From the NCBI GenBank assembly GCA_010356995.1, contig ML996709.1:76606-140605 (forward strand): DNA of 64,000 nt, read 5' to 3'. The DNA is from Trichodelitschia bisporula (Eukaryota > Ascomycota > Dothideomycetes > Phaeotrichales > Phaeotrichaceae). The notes below the pieces were generated by a model that saw nothing but the letters and a program-made list of their open reading frames with translations, was not told the DNA's origin and did no database searches. Made by a program: the position numbers and the translations under genes. Positions 1 to 11,075 of this stretch are shown here, piece by piece (the first letter of the stretch is position 1; every line of letters starts with the position of its first letter).

Positions 1-1190
1 AAGTCAGCGCGCCGCTCATCCTTACGCTGCTGTTAACTCCGTTCTCCCTTCTCTACGCCATTCTCTCCCGAACGTTCCGCTTTACCGGGTGGCTATTCCC
101 GTTCCTTCCCCGCATATTCGCGCGTTTCAGTGGACTAGGGCCAGGAAATACTCGGTGGAGCAATGGGCGGGTCGCTCTCAAGCCCCGCGACACCGCGGCA
201 CGGTTTATACGCGAGTTTGAGGAGCAGTACAGCCCGGACACGCTGCCGTTCGTGGAGAACGGCTACGCGCAGGCCCTCGACGCTGCGAAGCAGGACCTCA
301 AGTTCCTGCTAGTTATACTCATATCTCCGGAGCACGACGACACCTCGGCATATGTCCACGACACGCTCCTGGCGCCCTCTGTCCGGGACTTCCTTCGCTC
401 CGCGTCCGACAGCCTCCTAATCTGGGGTGGCAACGTTCAGGATGCCGAAGCCTACCAGGTTTCCGAGAAACTCGGGCTCTCCAAGTTTCCATTCGCCGCC
501 CTCATCTGCCACACTCCCTCCGTGTCCTCGACCGCCATGTCCATCGTCGCCCGCCTCACCGGCCCACTCCCACCCGCCACCTTCCTCTCCCAGCTCCAGC
601 AGGCCATCGAGCGGCACGGCCCCGGACTCGACCGTGCCCGTCGTGCAAAGCAGGAGCAGCAGGCCGCGCGCTCGATCAGGGAGCAGCAAAACTCCGCGTA
701 TGAGCGTAGTCTAGCACAGGACCGTGAGCGCGCGCGGCGCAAGCGTGAAGAGGAAGAAGCGAAGGCACGGGTGGAAGAGGAGGCAAAGCGTGCGGAGGAA
801 GCGAAGCTGGCATACGAGCGTGATTTGCAGGCCTGGCGGGTGTGGCGCGCGGGGCAGATTGTTCCTGAGCCTGCTCAGGACGACAAGGAAGCCGTGCGGA
901 TCAGCATTCGCCTACCGGATGGGAAGCGCGTGGTTCGTCGGTTTGGGCCGCGGCTGGGGCTGGAGGAGTTATATGCCTTTGTCGAGTGTCACGATCTGGT
1001 TGGGACAGGCGAGACAGGTGGGTCGAAGCCTGTGGGCTTTACCCCTCAATACGGTTTCCGCCTCGTTAGCCCGATGCCGAGGGAAGTGTACTCTGTGGAT
1101 GGGGCGGGGACGGTGCGGGAGCGGATTGGGCGAAATGGGAACTTGATTGTAGAGCCTGTTGGAGAGGATGAAGATGAAGAGGAGCAGTAG
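1..1190 (+). CDS. UBX-domain protein, FAF2/UBXD8/Ubx2-like, 5' partial
   Basis: The frame is open from base 3 and ends at TAG 1188-1190, giving 395 residues; the true start lies off the left edge. In order I see a hydrophobic stretch (residues about 5-25, LILTLLL...LLYAIL) followed by WLFPFLPRIF, which fits a membrane hairpin; a thioredoxin-like UAS region (about 75-200, with PEHDD and TLLAPSV); a charged coiled coil rich in R, E, K and A (about 205-280); and a C-terminal UBX domain (about 295-385) with RLPDGKRVVRRF and the loop SPMPREVYS. Known family role: ER or lipid-droplet anchored adaptors that recruit Cdc48/p97 to ubiquitinated substrates in ER-associated degradation. The fission yeast relative is Ucp10. 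No intron is visible in this part. The order hairpin-UAS-coil-UBX makes the family call strong; which orthologue is inferred. Confidence 0.88.
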   Translation, partial: VSAPLILTLLLTPFSLLYAILSRTFRFTGWLFPFLPRIFARFSGLGPGNTRWSNGRVALKPRDTAARFIREFEEQYSPDTLPFVENGYAQALDAAKQDLKFLLVILISPEHDDTSAYVHDTLLAPSVRDFLRSASDSLLIWGGNVQDAEAYQVSEKLGLSKFPFAALICHTPSVSSTAMSIVARLTGPLPPATFLSQLQQAIERHGPGLDRARRAKQEQQAARSIREQQNSAYERSLAQDRERARRKREEEEAKARVEEEAKRAEEAKLAYERDLQAWRVWRAGQIVPEPAQDDKEAVRISIRLPDGKRVVRRFGPRLGLEELYAFVECHDLVGTGETGGSKPVGFTPQYGFRLVSPMPREVYSVDGAGTVRERIGRNGNLIVEPVGEDEDEEEQ

Positions 1191-2100
1191 CGATATTGTC
1201 ATCATTTGCGGGGTGCATTGCTGGCGTCATTTGAATGTAGACAGACTTGTTTAACAGCGTGTGAGGGGCGTTCTGGGCGGGCCTTCTTGTGCACGCTTTT
1301 GGATTGGGTATAGAGGAGGACAGGCGGGGTGGATCGCGATCCAACGGGTGTTGGGTGTGGGGTGTATGGTCCAGCGTGGTTGCGAATGAGGGCACGGTGA
1401 TTACGGTATATTGCCCGTTGTATGTAGCCCGGGCCAGGCGCTTAATATGGCACTCTGTTCGGCGCGCTTGTTTCCTGGTTTGTGCTGTTGTTACGGGCGG
1501 GGGTGGGATATATGTGAGCGCTATTGTTGGGGGGGGGGGACGTACTTTGCGGTTACCGTGGTATGGGATGATATCTAATGGCCGTGGTGAGGGGTATCTG
1601 CAGCCACCATCTCCTCGGACTGTCCACTGACGTTGGCGTAGTTGCGATACCTCTGTCCCTATATGCCCAAGAAACACAAACAGATGATCTTCACCCGCCT
1701 AGCACTAACATACCATCCGTCCCCAAAACGGCAACCTGCCAACCTGACGATCACTCGGCGCCGTCCAGAGCCGCCCGTTAGCCCACCCAGTCGCGCTGTC
1801 GAACGGTGTCAGCCGCCCGCGGGACCCCCAATCTATGCCCCGCGTATATTACGGGCTGCGTAGAGTGCTCGTCTACCTGGCGCAGGCGGGGTATATCCGG
1901 CCGGGTGCGCGAGCTTCCTGCTCTCGCCGCTAGGACTGCGGTTCCTGGACTCGGCGTGCGTGGCTGTTTATGGGTCTGTATATAGCGGGCGTGTCTGCTG
2001 GCGGGCGCGGGGAGCTCGGGTGCTTGATACGCTCTGTGGTTGTCAATCATTGCTGTCCATCGTTCATTTCTAGGAACACTCTCGTTTGAAACTTGTAGCT
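1191..2100. other. Intergenic region, no gene seen
   Basis: Nothing convincing is coded here. Short open frames lack homology-like composition and intron signals. There is a G9 run near 1531. The last 100 bases serve as the leader of the secreted-protein gene starting at 2101. Confidence 0.5.
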
Positions 2101-2767
2101 ATGAAGTCCGCTCTGCTCCTCGCTGCCGTCGCTGGCCTCCTGGCCCCCGTGCTGGCGGACGTGCCGGCGGGCGCGCAGTGGTACACACTGAAGACGAAGG
2201 CGTACGTCCCCAGCATCGCCCCCCTACCCACCCCCCACAACCCCACTAACACTCACAAAGCAAAATCAACACCCTCTCCAACCAATACCTTACCAGCCAA
2301 AACGGCAAAATCGGCGGCTTCGCCAGCACCCGCAGCGCCCCTTCCCCAGCGGGCAAATTCTTCACCTCCACCTACGAAGGCACCAAGACCCTCTCCTTCC
2401 ACTTCGGAAACGACACGCATCAAGCCGCGCTCAGCGGCAAGGGGGGCGTGCTCGACCTCATCGACATGGAGAATCCGAGTGCGGAGACGGTGCCCGCGGG
2501 GGTGCCGACGGAGTGGAGTGTGTTCACGATAGGCCAGGGCGGGGAGGTCGGGGTTAAGGATTGGGCGGAGGGGGACATCGCGGCGCGCAGGAAGTGGATT
2601 ATGTGGCTGGAGACGGATGGGGTGTATTATGTTGGGCTTTGGGATGGTGAGCTGCGCGTGGTGTACAGGTTGGGGTGGGGCTAATGTGTGTTTTAGGTGT
2701 TACGCTGCAGCCGAGGTCGTTTGCGAATATAACGCTTATTGCGGAGAAGACGACGCCGCCGAGTTGA
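2101..2767 (+). CDS. Small secreted protein, unknown function (3 exons)
   Basis: Model: exons 2101-2201, 2261-2646 and 2697-2767, 185 residues. Both introns have clean signals: donor GTACGT with branch ACTAAC and acceptor AAAG for the first, donor GTGAGC with branch CTAAT and acceptor TTTTAG for the second; the reading frame is kept across both. The start at 2101 gives a classical signal peptide (residues 1-20, MKSALLLAAVAGLLAPVLA) followed by DVPAGAQWY. The mature part is rich in G, S, T and K, with YLTSQNGKIGGFAS, FHFGNDTHQ, GVLDLIDMENPS and RRKWIMWLETDG; I see no cysteine pairs or known enzyme motif. It resembles conserved secreted hypothetical proteins of Pezizomycotina. It would leave through the ER. 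Function is unknown. Confidence 0.72.
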
Positions 2768-5700
2768 AGAGACGAGATCGCTGGGACTGGATGAGGAGAT
2801 GAGGCGGGTGAGGATGGCGTGGGTATCTTGAGGAGGCAAAGGACTGCATAATCCGATGAGGAGAGTTCAACTGTTTATATTCCCCAGAACGCAACACTAT
2901 CGAAATGAAGCATTATGTTTACTTGCAAGAGACGCAAGGTGGCCCAACCTTAGACCTGGATAAGCCGTTACCCACGTCTCAGAAGCTGAAGATTCGGCCT
3001 CGGGTTCGGATCCCATCGAGAGCCAGTCTACACCATCCCTTAGAGCGACCCGATGCGCCGCTTTCAAATTCTACAAGCCGACCCCGGTGTATATTGCCCC
3101 TAAACAAAGCCGATAACAAGGCCGAGGGGGATTGCTACGCTCCGGGCCGAGCCGGGAAGCAAGCCTGCGTTTCGAACACCCCTTTCCCGTGCCGTACAAT
3201 GTCGGCTTCTGGGAGGAGCGGCCCGGGGTTTGTCATCCATATTTGTCATTGCGCCGGTAGAGCTTCCATCTCGTCAGAATAGCCAATGCCACACGCGAGC
3301 CGAGCGGTGAGCAATTGCTACGGCTGAGACGAATGTTATTAGAATGCCGTCCGGGTGCGCTTTATTCCAGAGCCTTCGGAACTCAAATTCAGGCCTGGTC
3401 GTAGGAGTGCCCAGGGGCGAACTCCTAGGACTAAGATCACCATCGCCAGGAGAGGACGACCGCCGCGTCATCAGGACTTGCTAGGAGGCACTTGGTCAGA
3501 GACACCGGCCGCCGTACGCAACTTCGCAAATCTCACGACGGATTCCTCCTACCCCTAGAGGAAGATCAGTAAAGCTGTGCCCAGGAGACCCTGGGGTATA
3601 CTCCGCCCTGACAGCCTAAACCACCTCATCTCAAAATACGGCAGCCTATGATCCTCCCCACAGGCACCCAGCCCTCTCGAAAACGCACTCCTCACCCTCC
3701 TTGCAGAATACCCCAGGGTCCTCAACATGGCAAGGCTGAACGTCCGTCATGGCTGCTGCACGAGACCAGCAACGGCTTGCAGATGGAAGACATCTCGCTT
3801 CTAGCGCATTTCCTCTTCTGGAAATCAACCTAGCCCTGCAATGCGAGGGTAAGGGTCACGCCAGCAGCACCCGGGAACGGACACTCCTCACCCTGGGTTT
3901 CGTGAAAAGCAACACCTCGCGTGCCAAACCCTGCAGATCCAGGGCTGTCACATCTCCATCTGAAACTCGAGAAGCATGGAGGTCGGCGAGACAATGATCG
4001 TCATACAACCGCTGCTCGAAGAGACACACAGTGAAAGCAGACCGCGATCCTGCCGCCGCGACTTCGACTCCCTTTTTAGTGTGACGCCTGATGCTCCTGG
4101 AGGACCCGTGCTCCTTCCAGGTACGTGTGACACATTCGTGTTGATGACTTCGAGATTCCAGATCAGCCGTCGATACTCGGACGCGTACTCATCAACTGTC
4201 TTAAACATAGACAGTGCACACTGCATCCAGCCATGGTGGTCCTCGAACGCTTGTATAAGCCTGTCGACATTGGGACGTTCAATTAAACCTGTATCGGCTG
4301 GATGTAGTGCGCCACTGTCTACTTTCAAGACAGTTGATGAGTAACAAGAGCTGATCTCGAATCTTGAAGCCATCAACACAACGGAACCGATACGTCTTAG
4401 CAGGCCACTGCAGAGCAGCCCAGCCCCACCTTCTTCCCCATGACGAACTCCATGATATTCACCGAATAGCGTAAAAGGAGATGAATGCCGCCCTTTGCAT
4501 CCCAAAACGCCTCCAGTTTTGCTAAAAATGGACACCAGAGCCGCAAGCAGCCATGCAGCCTTGACCGACCCCACAGCGCAAAGAGAGCCTGCCCCTGCCA
4601 CATGACCTTCTATTTCGTCTTCGATAGCTTCGACTTATTTCCACCATCGAAGGGGGCCTGCCGGATCCGGCGTCCGTGCACAAAGAGAAGGCACAATGCC
4701 ATAGACGCCCACGAGTGGGAGGATCAGCCCATAACTACAGCGCTTAGCCGCACTGATGAAGGGGATGTGACCGGCACCCCGCACCTCCAATGCGGTGATC
4801 TGCATGTCCAGTGAGGGAAGATGAAGGGCGGGAGGAGCGCAGGAGACCGTCGCCCGCCACTCACAGTGTGCAGATGGAGAAGGGTGGGTTGGGGACAAAG
4901 CGAAAGTGATCTTCAACCGCACACTGGTCGCTAGCACGGCATTTACCACAGGATCCGCTGAAAGCACAGAGCCGAAACGGGAAACCTTCTAGACGCAGCG
5001 AAGACGCCTCCTCTGCGAAATCGATAGTGCCATGATTGGACTTCTTGCCGAGAACTTCACGACAGGACTTGAAAAGCTAGTTGCGCCGAGACCGAGCGCT
5101 TCGGGTGGGGGTTATGCACTTCGGAATTGCCGACCTCGCACCAAGCAGCCTGATGCTCAGCGCAGGCCGAGAACTGCTTTCCATGCCGATGAAAATTAAC
5201 TCCACATCTCACAGGGTGAATTTGAGACATGCCCGAGACACAACAATTGGAGCAGGATCCAGCCGAAGCCCGCACCGTATGCGGCTGCCGCGTCAGCCCG
5301 CCGGCTGCAGGTGCCCGGCAGCACGCCGTACGATAGAAGCTTCCTCCTTGGAGAGCACCTAAGGCTGCAGGCTGCAAGAGCCCGACCTCGTGACTGAAGA
5401 CTGGCGTCCCGCCTCCGACGGGCTTCGTGGCGCAATCCTGCTAATCCTCCGGCAGGGCCGCGGTGTGCACTCTCTTATAATTGCCTTGTAACTGATCGAA
5501 GCAGACAAAGATGAGCGCCTTCGCCGCCTCGTGGCTCTCTTCTACGCCACTGCCGGCGAGGCCGCGTCGGGGGTGTCTGGGCGCATCTAGAGACTAGTGG
5601 CCTCTCACTGTGCCGCCGAGATCGGGAATAATGCTCCTCTTGACCACCCACTGCCTCTGCGCGGGTGGTCCGTGAGCCTAGACGCCCACGCGCTGTGCAG

Positions 5701-7943
5701 CAACGAATTGCGCATTGTCGTCGCATCGGACCACGTGAAGTGATGCCGCACAGGGCAAGTCGACTCGAAGCCTCGACGGACCGATGCAGCATCGATAGGC
5801 AAGTCCCACGCTGCACACGAATCCTGTCGGGTAGGCGTACCTCTTCACATCTCCAGCGATGCCCGCCGACGAAGTACTCCCCACACCGACCATTTTGAGA
5901 CTTCATCATACGAGGGCGACCCTCCCTCCCCACCGTCGCGCAGCACCAGAACACCCTTCTGCGTACCGGGAGACGTTTCTGTGTTACGTATTGACATTAC
6001 GCGCCCGCTCTGTGCCCCTCGCCGCCGATATACGCGCCAGTGCTTCCTGAGATTCCTCACGGAGGCCGCTGCTGTCAAGAGGGTGAGCACCCTGGGCGTT
6101 CGAGTCGCACGAGGCAGACGCGCGAACGAAAGTCGCCGGGGAGAGCCACTCCTCCCTATTGGCAGCGGTGCATCAGGTACGCCTCCAGCGGCGCCAGGCG
6201 CGCGATGGGCGACAGAGCGCGTCACTATAACCAGGGGGAGCGCGGTGGTCGTGGGGCATCCAGATGGCGCATTGATGTCGCGAAGCCGGTAAACTGGTTG
6301 ATCCGTGGGCCGGCGGTTGGCGCGCATCATCTGGCTGGATCGTCGAATAATTTTGTCCGAAAATGTGGAGTACACAGTGCGTTCCCCGTTGCTACAGTGG
6401 AGCGCCGAGCGGTTGCCATTGTTGTATCCGTAGAGCCACCTCTCCCAAGTATCAGCGAACGGCATTTTTTCGATTCCATGATCGCTGAAACAGTATGGTG
6501 GTTCTCCCCCCTGGTGAAGCTTGGATCCCAGGCCGGCCAATGCCGTCAGTATCTGCGTATGCTGTGTGACATCCTTCGTCGCAATCCCCAGTAGAGCGGG
6601 GCGTCCGGCCATCAAAAAATTCTATGCAGAGCCTGACTGACCAATGACGCAGGAAGAAGGATCCATCTTGTCGTCGGTGGCAGACTGAACGTTTGCCAGA
6701 AATGTGTGATCAACTCATAAATAGAAATGCGCATCTCAACGCGGCTGCGGCAACTCCAGCGAATCGCAGGTTTTGGTGCAACAGCTTTCCCCATCGACCA
6801 TCCATCCCAATCAGGCCTTGGTTTGCGGTGCATGAGAAGCTGGGGTGCTCTCTCTCGAACATTTGAACGTCGACGCTGGGGAAGCCAGTCAATCACCGGT
6901 ACTTTGGCATGACTTCTGTCCTGCTGGTTGTCGCATTGGTGTTGGCGTGGCTGCTGTGCAACCAACCAAGTACCGGTACATTCCCTTCAAGGCAGACAGG
7001 AATTGCCGCCCCACCTCCCCGACCTCGTCCCCCCGGATCTGAGCAACAGATGCGCAGCTTGTTTTGAGGACGAACCGACAGCTTGGGAGGGAGGATCGCA
7101 GCGACTATACCAATAATCTTCCTAGAGATTCAGATGACTTGCATATGCGTCCTGGTCGACCAAATCCCCCCCCCCCAGCCCATCCCCCCAAGGGCTAATG
7201 GGGAGAGGACGAAGGATTCTGTGTCGTTGCTGGAAGCCACTGGTGACCACTGGCGCGGAGATGGACTTTGGTCGCTCATAGGACGGAAGGACCAGTTCCC
7301 AGTGGAATGGATGAGGTGGACGAGGTGGCTTTACAACGTTCCATTCTCACAAGATGCTGGTGGCTGAGGTTGCAGAGTGTTGCAGTGCCTGTGGTCTGGG
7401 CTTTCGAGTGCGTTTTGAAGTGCTCGGTGACCGCGTATACCTCCCCTTCTCCGTTTTTCTCCTCGACATCTTTTTCCTCAGGAGCACGCTCGAGTTCACA
7501 ATCTGCAAGGTCCATTTAGCCTTCTCTACCACCAAGCGCACTATACACTCACTGCTCGCTGCCAAAGTGGGTCCCTTGCAGTTGGCTTGGTCCATCGGTT
7601 CCTGGAGAGATTGAGACTCAGATCCCTTGGGCGTCACACTCGAACTACCCCCGCACGGCGGCTGGGCCTGGCATCGAGGCTCCGCGCTCTCTGAGGGATC
7701 GGCAAACGGCCGGATACACCATTCCAAGGGTGCCATCTCAATCTAATCGCGGTCGCGAACGCGTCCGAACCTTTGGCTAAGTATCAGGTGCCACACAGGC
7801 TAGTACCCAGGTCGATTAGTCTTTGCCACCTTCACTCGGCTGAGGGGTAATGGGTTTAAAGATCCATAACGCCGCCCTCCCTTGATCATCTTGAATCATT
7901 CAAGGGAATTTGTCTCGAGGAATTTATTTCCATCCTTTACCAT
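2768..7943. other. Gene-poor region of 5.2 kb
   Basis: No recognisable gene. All open frames are short except a 256-codon minus frame at 5845-6615, whose translation (LVIVTRSVAHRAPGAAGG, SGSPRRLSFARLP) looks like antisense noise. The one structured feature is the inverted repeat at 4138-4379, listed separately. A C10 run lies near 7168. Some stretches at 3650-3990 look like decayed coding sequence, but I could not name a family. Confidence 0.4.
4138..4379. repeat. Long inverted repeat (hairpin), 242 bp
   Basis: The left arm begins GTGTTGATGACTTCGAGATT and the right arm ends with its near reverse complement (GTGTTGATGGCTTCAAGATT when flipped). A second paired block lies inward: ACTCATCAACTGTCTT and AGACAGTG...CATCCAGCC on the left against the flipped right arm. 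Arms are about 90-100 bp with scattered, mostly transition, differences; about 50 bp of loop remain. No obvious target-site duplication was found at the ends. It could be a MITE-like foldback element or an inverted duplication. Confidence 0.75.
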
Positions 7944-9374
7944 ATGTTCATGGTATGCAAACAGATGTCCATGTACTCCAGGAGACAGCCGACCATGGAC
8001 CGCCTATGTGTCGACACCAGACTGCCCGACGAGCAGCATCACGGATTTGCGACGCCACTGACATCGTGCGGTGAGCGAAGGTCTTCCATCGGGTCGGCCA
8101 ACTGGTCATTCGTCGCCAATGACTTGGGAGTCTCGACTCAGCTGATGAGTGCCGCCTCGTCTTTTCACTCAACCGGTCTCGCCACGCCGTTGTCGTCAAT
8201 GTGTGGAGATCGTCGGTCTTCCATCGGGTCATCTCACTGGACTTTTGTCCCTCACGGTCCAGGCTCATCGTCCCACCCATCCAGTATAAGTTCCAGCTTT
8301 CAAGAACCATCGACACCGGTACGCGACATGCCGAGTGCCGAGATGGAGATTAACCTGGGAGCCATATCCCCCTGTCCGGTCGACAACTGGGACTCCTCTG
8401 GTGACCAGACGACGCTCCAAAGTGCCTCACCAGCAACGGTTTTCGGCTTCGAACCTGAGTACAAGGTTTGCCAGCCACATCCCGAAAGCTCGCCACAGGC
8501 GAATTTTGCCGAGTGGCCAGTCCCCGAGATGCCATACTTCTTCAACCCCGACAGCACTGAATTCACTCCGCAAATGCCATACGCCCAAAATCAGGTTCGC
8601 GTTTCCGAGCCGACCAGCTGGCCCATTGACCTTCACACTCCGGTCAAGAACGAAGACGGCCCCGGTTCCATGTATTTCACTCCGCGGGGCGAAACGGCTG
8701 ATCCGGTGTACACCTGGTACCATCCCCTCGCGTACAGCGACAGCTCGACCATGGTGCAACCAGGTACGCCAATGCAAGAGAAGGCTCCGACTCTGCTGCC
8801 GTCCCAGACGTTCGACTACGGCGCTATGAGCCCTAGTTACCGGGGCGAAAAGGATGCCGAAGAGTGGTCGCGAAAACCTGTACGCCGCATGTGCAAGAAA
8901 GGACTTCGCGGTAGCAGGCAGCCAACACAAGCTAGGAAACGGAGGGACATGCCAAAGGTCCCCGGTGTGCGGCTACGGCTCAACGAACCGGTCAAAGTGT
9001 GCGCTCGGAAGAAGCTCCGCTGCCAGCACATCCTCGAGGATGGCGAGCAGTGCTCAGGGAGCTTCTGGCGTGTCGAGCATCTGACGCGCCACGAAAAGAT
9101 TCACACAGGCGAGCTGCCGTTCCGGTGCCGGGTGGCGGCATGCACGAATAAGGGTCTGGGGCGCCAGGACAACCTGAGGGACCACTACAAGACGCATTTG
9201 AAGATGTCGGATTCGGGGAGAAACGAGCGATACCCGGCGGACAAGCTTTTCGAGCTGCTGCGGGAGAAGGAGGACCCGGAAGAAGCGGAGAAAATCATCA
9301 CCAAGTTGAAAAAGTGGATGGCCGATGGCGGCCACTTGAAAGATTTTCGGTCATCATCGCGCAAGTTGCATTGA
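7944..9374 (+). CDS. C2H2 zinc-finger transcription factor
   Basis: A single open frame of 476 codons. The first 320 residues are low in charge and rich in S, T, P and G, as in activation domains. A basic stretch (about 310-350, RKPVRRMCKK, QARKRRD) may act as nuclear localisation signal. Two C2H2 fingers follow: finger one from C360 (CQHILEDGEQC, then HLTRHEKIH) and finger two (CRVAACTNKG, then LRDHYKTH); the linker is HTGELPF, close to the classical HTGEKPF. The C-terminal tail is acidic and helical (LLREKEDPEEAEKIITKLKKW). The N-terminal part holds a duplicated motif, RRSSIGS(A/S)xW(S/T)FV, at about residues 48-60 and 92-104. Family role: DNA-binding regulator. Downstream methionines near residues 8, 10 and 18 are alternative starts. 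I cannot assign a named orthologue. Confidence 0.82.
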   Translation: MFMVCKQMSMYSRRQPTMDRLCVDTRLPDEQHHGFATPLTSCGERRSSIGSANWSFVANDLGVSTQLMSAASSFHSTGLATPLSSMCGDRRSSIGSSHWTFVPHGPGSSSHPSSISSSFQEPSTPVRDMPSAEMEINLGAISPCPVDNWDSSGDQTTLQSASPATVFGFEPEYKVCQPHPESSPQANFAEWPVPEMPYFFNPDSTEFTPQMPYAQNQVRVSEPTSWPIDLHTPVKNEDGPGSMYFTPRGETADPVYTWYHPLAYSDSSTMVQPGTPMQEKAPTLLPSQTFDYGAMSPSYRGEKDAEEWSRKPVRRMCKKGLRGSRQPTQARKRRDMPKVPGVRLRLNEPVKVCARKKLRCQHILEDGEQCSGSFWRVEHLTRHEKIHTGELPFRCRVAACTNKGLGRQDNLRDHYKTHLKMSDSGRNERYPADKLFELLREKEDPEEAEKIITKLKKWMADGGHLKDFRSSSRKLH

Positions 9375-10473
9375 TATTGAGGACAGTAGTGGTGGGGGGT
9401 AACTGCGGGCGTTCATAGTTGGTGTTGGTGTTGGTATCGGAGTCGGGGATGATGTAATGTATATCGGGCTATGTCGGCGTACGGACAAAATGGTTACTGC
9501 TGCGTGTGGATGCTAAGATATAAAGGGGCAGTAGGTAGGTAGACAGCGTCTGCTGGAGCAATGAAGTGAGGTTGAACACTTTGAATTCTCATGCTGTGAG
9601 GTCTCGAGATAGTTTCGACGTCGTTGGATAGCTGCATGCTAATCACGTGATGGCGCAACCCTTAATCATCGACGATCTCAAACAACAACGGGTTGAGAGA
9701 GGACGATAAACACCACATTTACCACAGTAACATCTTCTTCTTTTCGACAAGTTTCGATTCCTCAGCCTAGTGGTCAAGACTGTGGTGCCCGCACTCGGTG
9801 CCCTGCAGATATCCCCCGCTATTACTGGGGACAAACTGCCCGCACCCACGTCCCAATTCGGGCCGTCGATACAGCCACGTTGACTCAGCAAAATCTTACT
9901 CGGCTCAACCTCGGCTCAATACGCTCACGATTGCACCGCCTCAACTCACGCTTGCTCACGGTCACCTCAAACTCAATCATGGTCGCTCACGCTTGAATCT
10001 GGCTGCCTCAGGCTGCTCATGCTGTCGCTCAGTCTCACACTCGCGGTCCTGGTTCTGGGCCCCTCGTCATCTGAGCAGCCACGCAGTATGCGATGGGAAA
10101 AATGTCAAGTCGACGCGACCCTGTTGGGGGTCCCAGTTTCGGGATCCCCTTCATAGAGCGGCTGGAGGTGATTCACCGCCGGCGGGCTTGCTGATGCAAT
10201 AGGATGAGGCCCCTTAGGCGTAGCTGTCTGGATGGGATGATGGTGGTTGGATCATAGGGCGTCCTCTCCGTGTCACTCATTTCATGTTGAGCAAGGAAAT
10301 CCAGTCTCCCCTTCCCTCTAGAATCTTCAGCTGATGCGGGTTTTCAATATCAAACCAGTCTTCTCATTCTCTGTGTCCCTTCATTCTCTTTCTTTAAGTT
10401 CAATTGAACTCTTACACCATTTATCTTGCTTGCAGCACATTCAATATTATTACATCTCTTCTCCGGCCAGAGA
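9375..10473. other. Intergenic region with a CTCA-rich block
   Basis: No gene seen. About 9890-10050 is an irregular block in which GCTCA, GCTCACG and CCTCA recur many times. A block of similar flavour lies at 19755-19915. A short tRNA-like string (CCTAGTGGTCAAGACT near 9763) was noticed but does not fold into a complete tRNA. Confidence 0.4.
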
Positions 10474-10812
10474 ATGGCGAGAGGGAAGAATCCCGAAGCA
10501 CATTTCATTCGAGCGAGGGCGAGGGGCGCTCAGAAGGATACAGGGATCGTCAACGACAAGCCAGTGTTGAAGGGCCTTGAAGATGGGACGAAGCGAAATC
10601 ATCGGAGACAATTGGCTCTCTGGGACCAGTTTGTGGAAGACAACTTGAAGTTAAAACTGACAGTTTCAGTCCACAGCTTGAAATGGATGAAAGACTTCGT
10701 AAAGCATGTGGCACTCGGCATGGACGGGCAGAGAGGATATGATGACCCCGATAGCGACACAGACGAGGACGAGGACGGCTGGATACCTCCATGCGTCGAA
10801 AGCGTTCGAAAC
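10474..10812 (+). pseudogene. N-terminal fragment of a DUF3435-like protein
   Basis: An open frame from ATG 10474 reads MARGKNPEAHFIRARAR, then LEDGTKRNHRRQLALWDQFV, then SLKWMKDFVKHVALGMDG, and ends in CVESVRN exactly where the 263-bp repeat begins at 10813. In fungal DUF3435 proteins (tyrosine-recombinase relatives, including the captain genes of Starship elements) the N-terminus has the same pattern: a basic start, a 'T..xY...L.LW..F' segment, an 'L..MK.F..(F/Y)IA.GI.G' segment and a 'TVRNYW' segment. The recombinase core should follow but is missing here. The family call rests on motif memory, so it is tentative. It could instead be a fragment of an unrelated repeat gene. Confidence 0.42.
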
Positions 10813-11075
10813 TGTCACGGGGTGAGAAGTGAGAACACTAAGCACACTCGTTTGGATGCGAAGAGGTTCGATTGAACTTTCTACATAATGAAGGACAAGC
10901 GACTTAAGTACAAGAGTGTAAACACAGCTGTTAGTAAGCTTCTCCGAGTGTCTCGGGCGTTGCTAAGGAACATCCCGCCCTGGGCGGGATGAGGCTGAAC
11001 GCACATGCATGCTGATCGCGGCGGGTATGGCAGAACGCGCCTTAGCGCCAAGGAACCATGGGCTAGCCCATGACA
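10813..11075 (+). repeat. 263-bp LTR-like repeat, copy 1 (solo-LTR-like fossil)
   Basis: The unit starts TGTCACGGGG and ends CCCATGACA, so it has TG...CA ends and a short terminal inverted repeat TGTCAYGGG, as expected for an LTR. It contains two perfect palindromes, CATCCCGCCC-T-GGGCGGGATG and CATGGGCTAGCCCATG. A copy in the opposite orientation lies at 13406-13668, with 261 of 263 bases identical. No 5-bp target duplication flanks this copy. It cuts the DUF3435-like frame on its left and the LINE frame on its right. I call it a solo LTR or LTR-like element of young age. Confidence 0.7.

Noticed and set aside
5845-6615. A 256-codon minus-strand frame
   Set aside because: No motif, composition typical of antisense or noncoding GC-rich DNA, overlapping plus frames of similar length, no intron or start context in support.
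9763-9830. tRNA-like string resembling a tRNA-Val (CAC) half
   Set aside because: No matching acceptor and T-arm; cannot be folded into a full tRNA. Could be a SINE head but no tail or target duplication seen.
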